From assembly GCA_014706295.1 (NCBI GenBank), contig JACSVZ010000001.1:116447111-116511110 (forward strand): DNA of 64,000 bases. Direction: 5' to 3'. This document shows positions 12,101 through 25,632 of the stretch, piece by piece (positions within the stretch are counted from its first letter, which is position 1; each line of letters opens with the position of its first letter). Both the position numbers and the translations under genes were made by a program. The notes beneath the pieces were generated by a model. It was given only the letters and a program-made list of their open reading frames with translations, was not told the origin of the DNA and did no database searches. The DNA is from Lycocorax pyrrhopterus obiensis (Eukaryota; Chordata; Aves; Passeriformes; Paradisaeidae).

Positions 12101-15062
12101 ATTTTCTATCATGGCACTTGCAAGAGGCTTAAACTAAATTGAAATAAAAGACAATATTAATTTAAAATGAAAAGCACCCTGTTTCAGCACATGCAGTGTC
12201 AAAATGCCTGTCTGCACTGAAGGAGGCCTTTCAGGCAGAAAAAGCCTCAGAGGAAAAGCTTTGGTGAATGGCCGAAATAAGGGTTAAAATAACTCTAAAA
12301 CAAACATTGGAAATAAACCAAAATTCAGCTTTATTAAAATTCTGCTTATTAAAATTTCCTTCTAAAAAGAAAACTTCAGAAAAAAAGCAAAACAAAAGCA
12401 TATTATAAAACATCTTAATGGTCTGTTCTCTACTATAAATATAACTGTTTGTCAATACAATTATGCAAACAGATCTAGGCTTTTATTGAAAATTCAGCAG
12501 TAGCAGGAAAATGCCAGAAAGAGGCAAAGTCTCAGCACCAAACTCACAAAACTTTTTGTCATGCTCCTCATTCTGTTTGGAGACATCAACAAATACTGCA
12601 GAAGTTTCTGGGAAAATTTCCCCTTGTCCAAAAGAGTTTAAGAAAAAAAAATTAAAGCACCATCAGAATATTCAAGGCAGTAACAAAAATCAGGATGGGA
12701 TTAGTCCAACGAAAACTTTTACACAACCAGGACATCTCACTGTTTGTCTGGGCTTTAACAATTAAATATTTTTCTTCTTTTTTTCTAAAATTTGCAATAC
12801 TTTCATCAGGCACGATTTTGTTTGATGTCTTTTAGATTCACAGCTCAGGCACTGATTCTGCAGAAGCTGTACAAATACCCTGAAGTCTAGAGACACCCTC
12901 AAGTCTCTGACTTCAATGCAAATTAAGCCTGTTTTTGAATGGGTGCTGCATAAAATAGGTTATCATTGCGAATATTTGGAATCCGAAACTCACTTCCCAT
13001 TTTTGTCCCACAGAATTAGCATAACATTTATTGCTCCAGTGAATATTCCCTTTATATTCCTTAGAATATTCATGGAAATTAAATGGAAGAGAGGTACAAT
13101 CAGCTTCATTGAAAATTCAAATGAATGTTTTCTATTTTTGGCAACATTCCTCACACATCACTAAAAACCAAAACAGTTATTCCGTGCGAAATGCAAATAT
13201 AAATAAACAAACAAAAAAATGCCCGGGGACTCCCTCTCCCTGCCATTGAAACTGTCCCCTCCTGCCACCCTCCCTCCTCCTCCTCAAGGAGGAAGATTCC
13301 CTGGTGACACAGAAGCCACATCCTTTTGGGACTTGCTGCTCCCAAGAGATTTGGTTGATGTGGGCCAGCAGCTTCCGGGAGAAGGAAAAAGGGTTGAGGA
13401 TACAAAATGATTGCATAAAACAAGCTGGTACCAGAAAGAACACAACCTACTCCTTCCCCTTATTCATTTCCTTCACCCCTGTCAGCTGCATGTCATGTAC
13501 AATAGGCAGGTGCCAAAAAATGGCAAAAAATAAATTCAAGAAATGAATTTTATGATGCGGTGATACTCTCCAAAAAGAAAGTTGCAAAATAAGTGGTTGT
13601 ATGAAGTCACCCAAGGGCTTTGTAATTTAATTTTTTTCCCAACTTCTGCTCCTTAAAAACTGCTGCTGTCTTCAGACACCACTTTTCACTGTAACATCAA
13701 AAGTATCTTTTCACATTAGGACTTGAAATCCCTGACACTAAAAATAGACTGAATCCAATAATGAGGTCCAAGGAAGTGGCACATTCAGGTTCCACGTCTA
13801 AGGGAGGGGGAAAATTATGCAACACTTTATCCTGGCCAAAATCAGGTCAGAAACAGGTGACAACAAGATCACCAGTCCAGCCCACGACACACACAACCTG
13901 CTGAACACTGAAATCAGCTCCCACCCTGGCCAGAGAGAGAGGAGCACACAGCCTGGGGACACCTGTGTGTGTCACGGTGTGGAGCAGTCAACTGCACTTC
14001 CAAACCAGCAGGACGTTCTCCACAGACAAATCACCCCCCTCCACCTGCAGGCCCACCTTTCCTAACCTCAGTGCACACTAATCACCTCTAGCTACTTCTC
14101 CCTGAATGTTTATTTTGGCTTAAAATACAAAATATTAGGAGAACACCTCACACCACAACGCGGTTTTTACAAAGCAACTCGGTGGAGGCCACTCTGTCAA
14201 ACCACAGCTTGGCACCAGTAGCCATGAAAGGCTGCCAGTGATCCATCTGAAATGTCAATACATCATTTCAAATGTTTTCACTCAGAGCTGCTTGAAGCAT
14301 CCAAAGGCAGCAAAATCAAAGGGAATGCTCTCCCTTTTTCAGGGGGAAAAAAAAAAAAGAGTGAAAATAAAAAGGCAATTAAGTTTCCCCCTAGAAGCAG
14401 CCCCTTCACATTAAAAGGGTGCTATTTCAAAAGACAGTGAAGAGGGAGACTGTGTGTGTTTCAGACAAGTTAAATAAGGAATCCAGGACAGAGTGATAGG
14501 CCTGTCATGCAGGAAATCCAGCATTTCAACCAGGAGTTAGAAATTAGAAATGAGGTAGAAGCCAAATTAGTTGTCTATGCACAGTGCCCACCTGAGAGAA
14601 CAGCACCCAGAAAGCACAATACTGGCAAAGGCACTCTCGTACTCCTCTCCTGAGGGATTACCTACAGAAGTTTTGCTCCGAATCTCATCAAAATATCAAT
14701 TGTGAGAAAAAAGGACAGCGCAACCAGGATGTGCAGCCGGTGCTGGCCTGGAAACCAGATTATAAGTAAATAAAATTCAGTGCTTGGGGACAGAGATTTC
14801 TTCAGGCATCTCTCATGGCCCCAGGCAGAGAGCAAAGATCTTGTCATGCATTTCCACCCCACCACGGTGGCACCATCATTACTGAGAGCACCCAGGGGCT
14901 GGCATGGGAGGAGCTCCATAATTCCGAGATATCCCCTTGTGCTCCCTTCCTCTCTGCCATGAGAGTCCCTCTTTTCCAGGCCTCTTTCATCTTCTTTTCC
15001 CTAAAAAGCCAGTCAGCAGCACAGCTGGGATGCAGGGGCTGAGTCTCTTCGGGCTTTCCACC

Positions 15063-15084
15063 CTCTCTCTCTCTCTCTCTCTCT
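15063..15084. repeat. (CT)11 microsatellite
   Basis: Eleven uninterrupted CT units. They produce the Arg-Glu run seen in the overlapping minus-strand frame, which shows that frame is not a real protein. Confidence 0.95.
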
Positions 15085-18000
15085 TTGAAAGCACCCGGGG
15101 CTGTTGTGATGTCAAACCTACAGAGACAAGGACAGGAAATCTGTACCCCTCAACCAGACCAGCTTCACTTAAATGAGAAAATAGAAATAGAAAATGCTGC
15201 ACAGTATAAATATCCAGAAAAATCAAAATTTCCCTTTGGAATTTTTTTCCACTGGTTTCTATGTACCTGCACAAAGCCTGAGACCACTGAAATTCACGTG
15301 TTTTTGGGAAGGATGCAAAACTGAGCATAGAGGAACCAAATACCATGCAAAAGTCTCTGTTTCTGGTAAGACTGCTCTGAGTTTATATTGCTTGTTATTT
15401 TTATCTGTGTAGGAAATTATCTGTAGCTTTAATGTGAGATTAATGGACTTGAGCACTTCTGGATCATTGGCAGCAGCTACCATGCTGCACAGATATTTTT
15501 GTACTGAAATTACATTAAATCAACAGTAAGCCCTCCATTTGGCATAAATTTCACAAACACCCCTAAAAAAAAAAAGGAAACACTTCACAGAATTAAATAA
15601 AAGTTCAACAATTTTTTAAAAAATTATATTTGAGGAGTGGAGGAGAAAATAAATTATTTATGTTGAATATATGTGTCCATAGGCTGAGCATGTATTCTTT
15701 GATGTTATTGAATGTTTATAATCTAGGAATAATATGACTGCTTTTAAACTTCATCCAACAGTCTCAAGCACAAAAAGTACTTTTGTTCCTGCTTGGTCTG
15801 TTTGTCATTTTTACCCACCATGAGCATATCTATTATCCCACACTGTTAAAAGTTTCTAAGAGTTTTTTATTTTTCTTTTTTCAGAGACTACCAGAAAATG
15901 TAATAAACTTTTTAAAGTTATTACTTTACTTATTACTGACCATTTCTGTAAAATGTAGTCATATTTCAATTACTCAAAAGAAAACAACCCTTTTTATCAA
16001 ATTCAACGTTCTCCTAAAATAATACTTCCAGATATTACTCAAAACCTTCAACTTTTTTGTTCCATTTCCATAAGGTTTGAGGTAAAAATTCCCAGAGATG
16101 AATGGTACCTCCAGGTAAGAAGACAATGGCCACAGAGCATGCAGTGATTGAAAGGCAGATGAATATCTAAAGGCTTTTATCACAGCTTTATTTGCTGCTT
16201 TCATCCTCAGGCTCCTTTTCCAAAGTTCCCTCATTGCAAAAAGTGACAAAATTAAAAGGATGGTTCATTCTAAGTGATTTTCCTTTCAAGTGCTTTATAT
16301 GGGCTAAAGACCCATCCTGAAACTGTCCCTACCCCTGCAAATGCAGGAATAAATGTAAACTGCTGGAATGGGAATAGTGCAAGAATTTCAATACAGTGCA
16401 GCACCACCACTGCACTGACACCGGTAGGAAGCCTGATGAAGTGCCAATGGATTTGAAAACTGATGGTCTTATTAAAGCTCCTGATGCTGGTGGCATCAGC
16501 CAATGTGGTTTAACTCAAAGGATATTTTAAAGATTTTCTATTTAAGCTGCAAATTCACACAGCTTTCAGGTTTTTTTTCAAAGACTTATTGATGTCTTTT
16601 GGGGTTTTTTACATCTAGTTTTCTCTTTTTTTTTTTTTCTTCTTTCTGCTACCAAATTCAGTAATGATATCAAGACACATTTTGGTTTTCCCTTTTCTGA
16701 GTTTTCTCTGCTTTTTTTCTGAAATAACCTTTCCTGCTATTTTATAAAAAGCAACTCGTAAAATCCATCATTTCTCACAATAAGGGACTAAGATTCCAAT
16801 TTCACAAAAGTGTGATTTAAAACGTGGCTCTTTTCCCCAAGAACTCCAGCATTCATTTTTGTACTGCATCAGTTCCTTAGGCCCCAGTTGGGCTGGAGTT
16901 AAGATCTGTGCAAACACACAAATGCAGGGGGTTCATCTTTGAAGTGGTCACTCAGCATCACCCAATAAAGGACTATCAAAAAGGAAAAGTGCTTTTGAAT
17001 TTTTCCTCATTTCCATGTGGTGCAGAAGCACACCAGCTTTTGCTTAATGTTAAGACACCCTTCAAAGCTACAAAAGTTAAAACATTTCTTAATGCTGTAT
17101 ACACTGAGACAATTGGACAATACTTCAAAGCTCTTGGGTTTAAATCTTTTGGTATCACTACCATTCAAGTAAAAAGTATTTATACAACATTGTCAAACAA
17201 AAGTTATTTTGCAGCTAATCTGACACAGTTTTGGAACAGAAGATAATAAAAATCTATTGCATCCTGTTTATTTTCTGAAAAGGGTGAAACGTGATCAGAT
17301 GGGTCGTTTAAGCTCTGAAAAACCTTAAAAATACTGACATTGTTTACATGACTTCAATATCGAGTATTTATCAGCTCTAAACTAGGAAAGGTGCAGAATA
17401 AAATTCAACAAGCTTTCCAAAGGAGCACAGGAAAGGATCTGATAAGGCCAGCTGAATATTTATCAAGCTCTGAGACTCGTGAGCCACTCCTGACAGGGCA
17501 TGTGAACCAGAAACACCAAGATGTATTCCTCTATAAATTCACATCATCGAGAAACACTCCAAAAAATTAAGATCATGTTCTGCCCAGCAGCCTCTTACTA
17601 ATAGGAAAGAAACTTATTGCTGCCTATTGCTTGGCTGGGAGCTGGAAATCCTTTTACTGATTCATTCTGCTACTACCGAGAAGTTTATGTGAGCATTTTC
17701 CACAGGTTTGGGAAGTGTTTAATCATCAGCCTTTTTACATTCATTTCCTTCTAATTCAGCCACTTCAGAACGAGAGGTAAATGCATCCATGCCCATAAAT
17801 GTTCAGTCTTTCCTTTCCTGCATCACCTCCCACTCTTGTAACAGCCAAGGACTGATGGAATAGTCCACACAGCAGCCTGAAAAAATAACATAAAAACCAC
17901 CATAAAACCTACCTGTCCCTGCTGCTTATGATCCTTGTAAATATCACTGCTGATTTATTTGTTTTAATTCCATGGTGTTTTTTAATCCATGTTTTGGAAA

Positions 18001-19615
18001 CCTAATAATTCATCTTTTCTGGGCATATCATTAGTTTTATGAAGTAAAAATATTCACTTCACTCTATGTGATGTACTAGATATTTAAATAAGCCACTAAT
18101 TAATGAACCAGAGTAATGGGCAGGATATTGGGTGAATACACATGAAACTCAAAGATCTGAGTTTTCAATTCAATCAGCAACAAAAGTGTTTCCCTCCAAA
18201 ACAGCTTTTCAAGCTTTCCTTCAACAACCACTTCCTCATAAAAAGCAGACAGATCTACCTTGAGTCTGATGTGTTTGTCAAACTGTCTGACATTGGAAAT
18301 CAAACCAGAAAAAGAAGATTGTAGCACGATTTTTTAGAGCTGGATATATACACTTGGACAGAAGCACACAGTTTTGACAGTTCAATAACCCATTGACCAT
18401 CTCCAGTTGAGGAGAACAAGAACCTCTCAAGGCTGAGACTGAGCCCTTGGGTTGGATATGGGGCCATGCAGCCCACCAGGTTTCTGAACCCCCCCTCTCA
18501 ATGGCCAGCATCAATCTAGGTCTCAGTAAGAGAATATTTATTTTGTTTGTAGTCAAAAGAGAACTGTCAGGCACTCTGGAGTACCAGGCACAGACACTGC
18601 TCAGTGTTCCCCATCTTAGGTGAAATGAGAAATCAAATTCCCAGTGTAACTTAAAGATGGGCATAAATTGAAGGCTCTCTGTAACTCTGGATAACCCATG
18701 GCATTGCAAAATTAATTTCAAAACTAATACCCTGCCTCATCCTTAGCATGATTTTCCCTGAGTTTACATTTCACCGTTATTCCATACCAAAGGCAGTTTC
18801 AATTCAAGTTCTTGAAATCAAAGAACCAAAACCATAAAACTTTGTTGCATATATTTGATCCAGTCTCGTTAGGATTGCAAGGAAATACAATGAAAAACAA
18901 CAAAAATATTATCATGACAGTTAAACACTTTGGTTCAGCCCCACATCCAATCATATTCAATGTAATTCTATATGGGTACTTGGAAAACATTATTTTCTTC
19001 AGAGCTACACAACTTCCATTGGACAGCACATATATTCCACAGTTGTCTAAACACTAATTCCTATTTAAATCAGTAATTTACTGTTTCTCATTTAGATTTC
19101 ATAAATCTACCACAATATTAATAATCAGAGAAACAATTTCTGAGCAGAGACCATTGAAGCAGCAAAGTAGCTTCTATTTTTCAGTTCCATTTTCTGTTTT
19201 CCAAGTGAGTTAAGAGATCCTAAGTGTCACTGAAAGTGACTTTTGAAACCCATGGAAGAATGTCAGCAACTCTACTGCTTGTATATAATTTTCTACATCC
19301 TGAAAACAGTAATTTACATGGAAGTTGGACTGAAATGTCATGATACAGCAGAATTACAATTGCTTGGATGTTTAAATTGTACTCTTCCTGTTTTTGAATG
19401 TACTTTGATTCTTTTAAAGATGAGAGTATATCCTAAATTCCTGAGGTTTATGAAGATTACTTTTAGTAGAATTGTTAAAATTCTTGTAGCTTTTAGCAGC
19501 AAAATTTAACTATTACGTTATCAATAAAAACAAAACAAACCTTAAGCTTAATTCCAGCTTCACTTCTGGAACAAAGGCAAACAGATTTAACTTAAATATT
19601 GCAAGTTGCAATCAA

Positions 19616-19715
19616 TAGAATCAGAGAATCGTCAAGATTGGAAGAGATCTTTAAGATCATCCAGTGCAATTGTCCATTCAGCACTGCCCCTGTAGCCCCA
19701 TTATACCTAAACAGT
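19616..19715 (-). mobile_element. CR1 LINE fragment, 3' end, antisense
   Basis: The forward strand shows the reversed CR1 tail: AGAATCAGAGAATC, then a TTGGAAGAGATCTTTAAGATCATC-type segment (seen at 19638-19661), then the CAGCACTGCC word typical of the avian CR1 3' untranslated region. It is 5'-truncated to about 100 bp, as most CR1 copies are, and is visibly diverged. CR1 retrotransposes by target-primed reverse transcription, and this copy is inert. Confidence 0.85.
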
Positions 19716-20515
19716 GAAAAAAATTTGTTTAGGATCAAATCTGAATTCCCCCTCTCTCAATGTAGGGCCATTTCCTGGCATCTGCAGGCACGGCAGAAGA
19801 GAAGAAACTCTCCTTTAATATAGCCAGTAAATAATTTAAAAAAACCTCAGGTCAGCACAACCTGCATTTAAAAAGGGCAGAAATAATCAAAATAGCAAGA
19901 AGAGTAGCAAACTTTTCCAGATATTACTCTGGCTAATGAAGTGAGAGGTGAAAGTAAACTGTCTGAAATACATTTTGCCATAAAATTGTGTCCTGGAACA
20001 ATCTCCTGCCAAACGAGAAGATAACAACAGAGGCCCTGAAGGATTTGTTACTGTGACTGATTTTGTTTAAGGGGTTCATACAAATTGTTTGGAAAAATGA
20101 AAGTGGCTGTAGGTTGTCAAAAACTGCAGATTTGTTAAAAAGAGCAGTAATGGATGGAAGCCTATCAGGGGTAGGAAATAAACAGGAGGAATCTGAACAG
20201 GGTAGGACAATAGGGATTGAGAGATCATGTGCAGTGTCAGGAGATATGATATAATGCCTTTAGGGAGGCCCAGCAAAAGATTAAAAATAACTCAAGTTTG
20301 ACAAGTCACAGAGAAGATGAATCATGGCTAATGACAAAAAGAAACAGCATGAAGAGAGGATCACACAATTTGTGTCGTGCAGCAGTAAGGAAGTCAAAAG
20401 GTCAGTGAAGAACTGGGAAGTGAATCAGGCAGCTATGCCGTGGCTTCTCATCAAATAAACAGTTTTCAACTTTTAGGAGAACATTTACAGACTTTGTGTG
20501 CTTTTAAAAGGGAGC

Positions 20516-20520
<5 letters not shown>

Positions 20521-20548
<28 letters not shown>
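20521..20548. repeat. 28-nt poly(T) run
   Basis: An uninterrupted T run, the longest homopolymer in the window. It could be the reversed poly(A) of an old retroposed sequence, but I see no processed pseudogene or SINE on its 3' side. It may also be simple slippage. Confidence 0.95.
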
Positions 20549-23284
20549 GAGAAAATTCATCTTCAGTCTAGCCAGGATTTTCCTCTTTTTTGCTATGAGG
20601 GCTGCATAACACAGTTGGAGAAAACAACAGTTGGCATAAACACTTAAAACGAGAAATTGGTCAGAGATTACTGTGATGCACATACCAGGGGCAAGGGAAT
20701 TGCAGTGAAATTCCTCTTCTCTCTTTTGGCAGATTATCTATATAAGAGAGTGCTTTATAAAATATTGTTGTAGTCAGTTTCTTTGGGAATGGTTTTTTTT
20801 TTATGGCAGGGAAAATGGGAAAAGGAAGAGGGGAAAGCAATTCTCACACAAGAACTGCTCACAAACTGAATTATCTGAAAAGGGAAAAGTGTCATTGCCA
20901 TAAGAGGCAGGGCAACAAGCAAACAAGCTCTGAGAATTTCACAGATAGAAAACAAAACTGCTCCATCCAGAGAGATTCTAGGACTCTCATATTTTCAAAC
21001 CCATGCACAAAAATAGATACTTGCACCCTCTAGAAATCTAAATTTTTTTCAGAATTTTTCTTACCATTTTTCATAGTGCTCACCCTCAGGGCTTAGTCCT
21101 GTATTCCATTATAATAATTCTCAATAACTCCATGTTGTAAAGTCATTTTTATGCCACACATTGAACTATTTGTACTTACCATTACCAGTTAGCAATATCC
21201 CTTATGGCAAAATCATACTAAGAAAAAAAAAAACAGAACAGATTTTTCAACTGTCAAATAATTGTTCAAAGTAAATATATTTCCCTCAGAAGAGCAAGAT
21301 TTTCTTTCTTTTTTTTTTCCTTAAAATATATGAACTGGCTATGTGAATTGCATAGTTTTGAAGTAAAGCAACATCTCTGTCTGAAGGCATAAACATTAAA
21401 CATTAAGCTTTTATTCAAAGAGTGATAAATTGTATTTATGTCACTTAGATATTAAAATACATTAATATTTTATTTTGTTTCAAACTGCTGGGATTTATTG
21501 ACGTTGTGAATGTTCTCAGAAAATGAAATTACAGTTCCAGGCTTGGTTTCAGGGCAGGCTACTTCAAAATCACAAAATCACAAAATCAACCTATTAATGA
21601 CGGGAAAAGAGCTTTTGGGTTGATCTATCTGTAGACTCAATTCATGCACATTACATTTGAATCTGCCTGTGAAGGTGAGTGATCAGAAACAGCAGATTTT
21701 TCAATTAAAAAAATTATTAGAAAATCCTCTCAACACATTTTTTCTTGTTTTACTGTGAAAGGGACCAGTCCATGTTGTATTATCAATTTTTTTCTGGGCA
21801 AAATTGAGACTAAAAAATAGTTTCAATTAGAAAAAACCCCAAAACTTCAATTCCCCATCCTTATAGGAAGAGTGACAACCACAAAACTCTTGCACATATC
21901 AAAGTAAGTTTTCATCTTTCCCACAATGTCCAAGGACATTCCAATGGTAGAGGATATTTATTTTTATTTTAATGATGAGTAATCATTTAAATCTTTCACA
22001 TAATTAAAAAAAATCATCATGCTACTCCTAAGGATTGCAGTATTGTTAAATATGCTAAGGAAAAAGAGTCAATTAATTTAAAAATAGGGCACTAGAGAGT
22101 GAAAGCAGAAGTTTTCTGCTCTGAGCTCTGCATTCCAGTAGAGCACCTTGATTCACTGACAGAGCATTTTTCTAACAGAAACAAACATTAACTGCAAAGA
22201 GTACAAAAACAAACTATTTCCAGAGGGCTACAGCTACAAACATTGAAATTAGGATTATAATTCAACTTCAGGTAAGGGAAAACCAGCCAGGGAGGTGGTC
22301 CTGCACACACTTTTTGCAAGGGTCCATTCAGAGCTCCAACTTCTTTGGTGATACAAAAAAATCATCAGTAACACACTCGTGTCTGTGAATTTTGTCTTGA
22401 ACGGGGCTCAGGCAGATATTCCATTGAAAGCTCCATCAATAAATAACTTCTTTAATTCCTCTGTTCCAGAGTTAAAGCTTGGATCCTTACCCAGAATGAA
22501 CAGACTTGTTGCAAAATAGCTAAAAGCCATCATAATATTTCTTTAATGAATGCAAACCTTATTGACTGGGGGAAAATAAACCACAGTATGAATCAATTTG
22601 TGCCTGCTCTGACTGTGCATTTCAGTGCTAATGCTGTACAAGATTAGCCTAAGAGTACTTGGGGGTAATTTGCACTTTTAATTTGGTTTTTGGCACAATC
22701 CAGAGGTCAAGTTTTATTTTTGTTTCAATTCACAGGACAGCAGACCTGAGTAGCTCAATATTTTTTTTTAAATATATTTACCTATTTGGTTTCCATATCT
22801 GGCACAGGGCAGAGCCTGCCTTCTCCTCACAGAACCATCCTCCAGCACCCTTTCACCTATGCCCACTATACCAGTCTAAATGTGACTCTGTGATTCAAAA
22901 TTAAGAAAATAGGCAAGGAAACAGTGGGAAGAAGTTGGTCTTTCAAACTTATCCTGCAACTACACCTCAGCTCTGAATGTAAGGCTTGAGTCCCACCTGA
23001 CTGCAAATTCTCATTAACAGTTGGCCATTTGAACAACTGCAGCGGTAATTTCATGAGAAGATTTGGCATTAACGAGAGACCAAGGAATAAATAAAAGAAA
23101 TTGAAAAGTTTTTTTTTCATCCCTGCTTCTTTCAGGGTTTTTTTTTCACTGTTTAATGCCACCTTCTATTGTACACATTCAATTGTCCCCCAGCCTTGCC
23201 CAGGATGGTTACAACTATAAAGGTGCCTGAAAATGAACACACACATCTGCTCATAAAACAACTGCCAAGAGAAGATTCTGTACT

Positions 23285-23480
23285 GATGCAGAGCCACTTA
23301 TTGTCCTGAAAATTTGAATTTTAGCCCTTTTTGATGGCTATAATTATGGAGCAGATTATGGCACTATGTTTAAATCATTTGTCCCAATTATCTGTAAATT
23401 TGTGGATACGAATTTATGGAAAATACTGGGAAGGAGGGAAAGGCAGCAGTCATGATTATTAAATTCTAATTCATATCAAG
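23285..23480. promoter_or_regulatory. Homeodomain-site-rich candidate enhancer
   Basis: Within about 190 bp there are TAATTATGGAGCAGATTATGG (23340-23360), CCAATTAT, and further ATTA/TAAT cores, in AT-rich but non-repetitive sequence. Dense ATTA cores are common in AT-rich DNA, so the call rests mainly on local clustering. No conservation data are available. Confidence 0.2.
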
Positions 23481-25189
23481 AGACTCAGGCTGCACAATCC
23501 TGTCACTTGTATAAACACAAAAGAGGATGCAACACATGAAGTTAAAGACCAATCCCGTGAGGATCACTGGAATGACTTTGAAGAGAACAAAACTGGCACC
23601 AGATGAAAAATGAGCCTAAACTTTAACACTACATCTAAGGTATGTTAAATATTGGTCCCATTTCTCTGTCAGCATACAAGCTGTTAAAAGAATTACCACT
23701 TAAGGTGCAAGGAATCAGACGCCCTTTTGTCCCAGGGGATGCAAAGGAGAATTATTGAAATCTGATGACAACAAGCAGATGAAGTGAGATGCTCTCAGCT
23801 CAACATTGGCTGTGACAGGCATCTGTACAAGAAATTGATGGTAGGTGAAATCAGCCTCACGTATTTTCAGATGAGCCTCAGCCCATAAAAATACCAAATC
23901 CACTTTTTGCCTTTTTTTTTTTCATTGTTTACTAGGAAAAAAAATTTGTGTCTTAGGCTAACGTGTCTTTATTTTCTACTTTCTAACTCTTTCAAGGAGT
24001 TGTTTTCCTCAGCTGTTGGACAAGCCCTGCTCATGCAAAAAATAAGATATGTACTTTATAAAACTTTTTTTTTTTTTAATCTACTGAATAGATATTTTAA
24101 AATAGCTGTTGCCTCCGTTTCCCATTAGAGCTGGCCAAATTCTGTGCAACTGATTGCTTTATTGTGGAGTCCAACTTTTGGCTCCCTGGTGCCAAAAGCC
24201 ATAATAGATAAACAGCTGGAGCATTCTCTTCGCTTGGAGATTACATTTGCCAAGAATGCTTTTGACTGTGAAAGCAAACACACACACAGACACGCACAGA
24301 CAGGCACACCAGGGGGAGGCTGAGAAAACCATCTCTGGAAAGCTGTAAACACTGCTCATTCCTCCTTCTTTTGGGATGTTCTGCTGTGATTAGGACTGGG
24401 CTGTGGAAGCAACTCGTAGTGCAGGAGAAAAGCCACGCACGGAGATGGAAAGTGAATTCCCTAAGATCGTAAAGAGCAGCTACAACAGAGACAGGAATGG
24501 AAGGCAGCAACATCCGTACTCTGATTTCCACACCATTCATTCATTCTCTCCCTGTTCCTGGGAAATTTGGATTGTACGTTTAGCTCCACGTGGGTTCTGC
24601 CTCTGGTTCAGTGCAAGTTTACTATAGTGTAAGTCCCCACACACACAGGCTATGAAAAAGGACTGATTTCAGAAAACATCCGTGTGCTACAAGCTGAACT
24701 CTTTAGGAAAGGAGAAGCAATGGTACAAAGAAGAAAGGGAGTTAATACAACCAATGTGATGCAGGATTATTTTAGGAGCAGCACTTCAAGCCAGCCAAGT
24801 GCAGTGGCAGCAATCAAGACCAAGGAAAAGACGGGAAGATGTGACTGCTTGGATTTAGGACTCTAGGAGGAAGGCCTGGAGACCATTCCTGTGCAGCCAA
24901 GAATTAGGGTTATATCAAAGATGACAGGCAAGCAACGTGTCTCAGTCACTGAGAGGATCTCCAGCAGGAAAGGGTGGGGGATAGGTGGAGCCAAGATGAA
25001 GGTGCCACGCTAAAACCTGCGCTGAGGGAAGCTGCAGGAGTGGCAGGCAGGACAGTTCCAGGGAACTACACAGGAAAGGATGGTTTAGAGATAATGTGAG
25101 GGGAACCTGAAGGGCAGGAGCTGCAGACAGCACACACAGAGAGGTCATTAAGGAATTCAGAGGTGAGGACGGAAATGGATAGTCTTAAG

Positions 25190-25330
25190 AGATGGAAACA
25201 TCAAGTTTAAAATTACTGTTGGTGGATGAGGCTCTGAGCAACCTGAGCTGGTTGAATATGCTCACTGTAAGGGGGGGTGTCACCCTCAAAAGTCCCTTCC
25301 AACCCAAGCTATCCCTGTGATTCCACGACA
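25190..25330 (+). mobile_element. CR1 LINE fragment, 3' end, sense
   Basis: A clear CR1 3' segment. GATGAGGCTCTGAGCAACCTG at about 25225-25245 is followed by a G-run, GTCCCTTCCAACCCAAGC at 25292-25309, and the terminal TGTGATTCCA tail. The order and spacing match the avian CR1 3' end. The 5' side is truncated. A small deletion or divergence affects the usual segment between the G-run and the CCTTCCAACC word. Confidence 0.93.
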
Positions 25331-25608
25331 GATTTTGACAGAGTGGACTTTTACTGGGAAAAGAAGAAACTCAGGAGAGGTTTGAAGGAGGAGAAAGTTA
25401 GGCTCTGGGCTAAGCTTATTGGGAGTTTTAAGGACAGGCATTAAGACCATCTGCCCCAAAGAACTTACGCTTTCCACAACTGAAGTTCTTGCCCAGCCTG
25501 GGACTTTGCAGAGATCCAGCCTTTGTTAATACATGGCTCAAGCTCACAGACGAGCTCTGAGTGTGAAATATCCCATCCGGCTGGCAGCACTCACTAGCCC
25601 AGAGACAG

Positions 25609-25632
25609 AAATAATAATAATAATAATAATAA
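25609..25632. repeat. (AAT)8 microsatellite
   Basis: Eight uninterrupted AAT/ATA units. Confidence 0.95.

Larger units (their letters stand above)
7971..19615. other. Non-coding AT-rich sequence, no gene recognised
   Basis: Open frames are all short, the longest being 119 codons on the minus strand near 15 kb, which overlaps a CT microsatellite. None is recognisable. Noted items are the T20C6 tract at 9141-9166, a CT microsatellite at 15063-15084 and several T-rich runs around 16.6 kb. Moderately GC-richer patches lie at about 10.9-11.2, 13.2-13.4 and 13.8-14.1 kb. I cannot assign these patches to a known repeat. Confidence 0.65.
19716..25189. other. Non-coding sequence with poly(T) and candidate CNE patches
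   Basis: No recognisable gene. Contents include a 28-nt T run at 20521-20548 and a short (CA)n-like tract near 24278-24300. Homeodomain-site-rich AT sequence lies around 23.28-23.48 kb. A compact block at about 24.12-24.27 kb has CNE-like texture. A triple AAAATCAC-type repeat at about 21567-21588 resembles the CR1 tail microsatellite but is not attached to CR1 body sequence. Confidence 0.6.

Noticed and set aside
14987..15346. 119-codon minus-strand frame
   Set aside because: It reads through the CT microsatellite, giving an Arg-Glu run. Not a protein.
15860..15890. TTTTTTCAG acceptor near 15.88 kb
   Set aside because: Downstream sequence is AT-rich without a coding signal or donor partner.
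18278..18721. 147-codon minus-strand frame
   Set aside because: No known domain or codon-usage signal visible, and other frames overlap part of it. Treated as chance.
21565..21588. AAAATCAC triplet as a CR1 tail
   Set aside because: The tail-like microsatellite is present but the adjoining sequence on either side does not match CR1.
24304..24319. CACCAGGGGGAGG as a CTCF site
   Set aside because: The key C of the GGC core is replaced by A, so it is a weaker match than the site at 7241.
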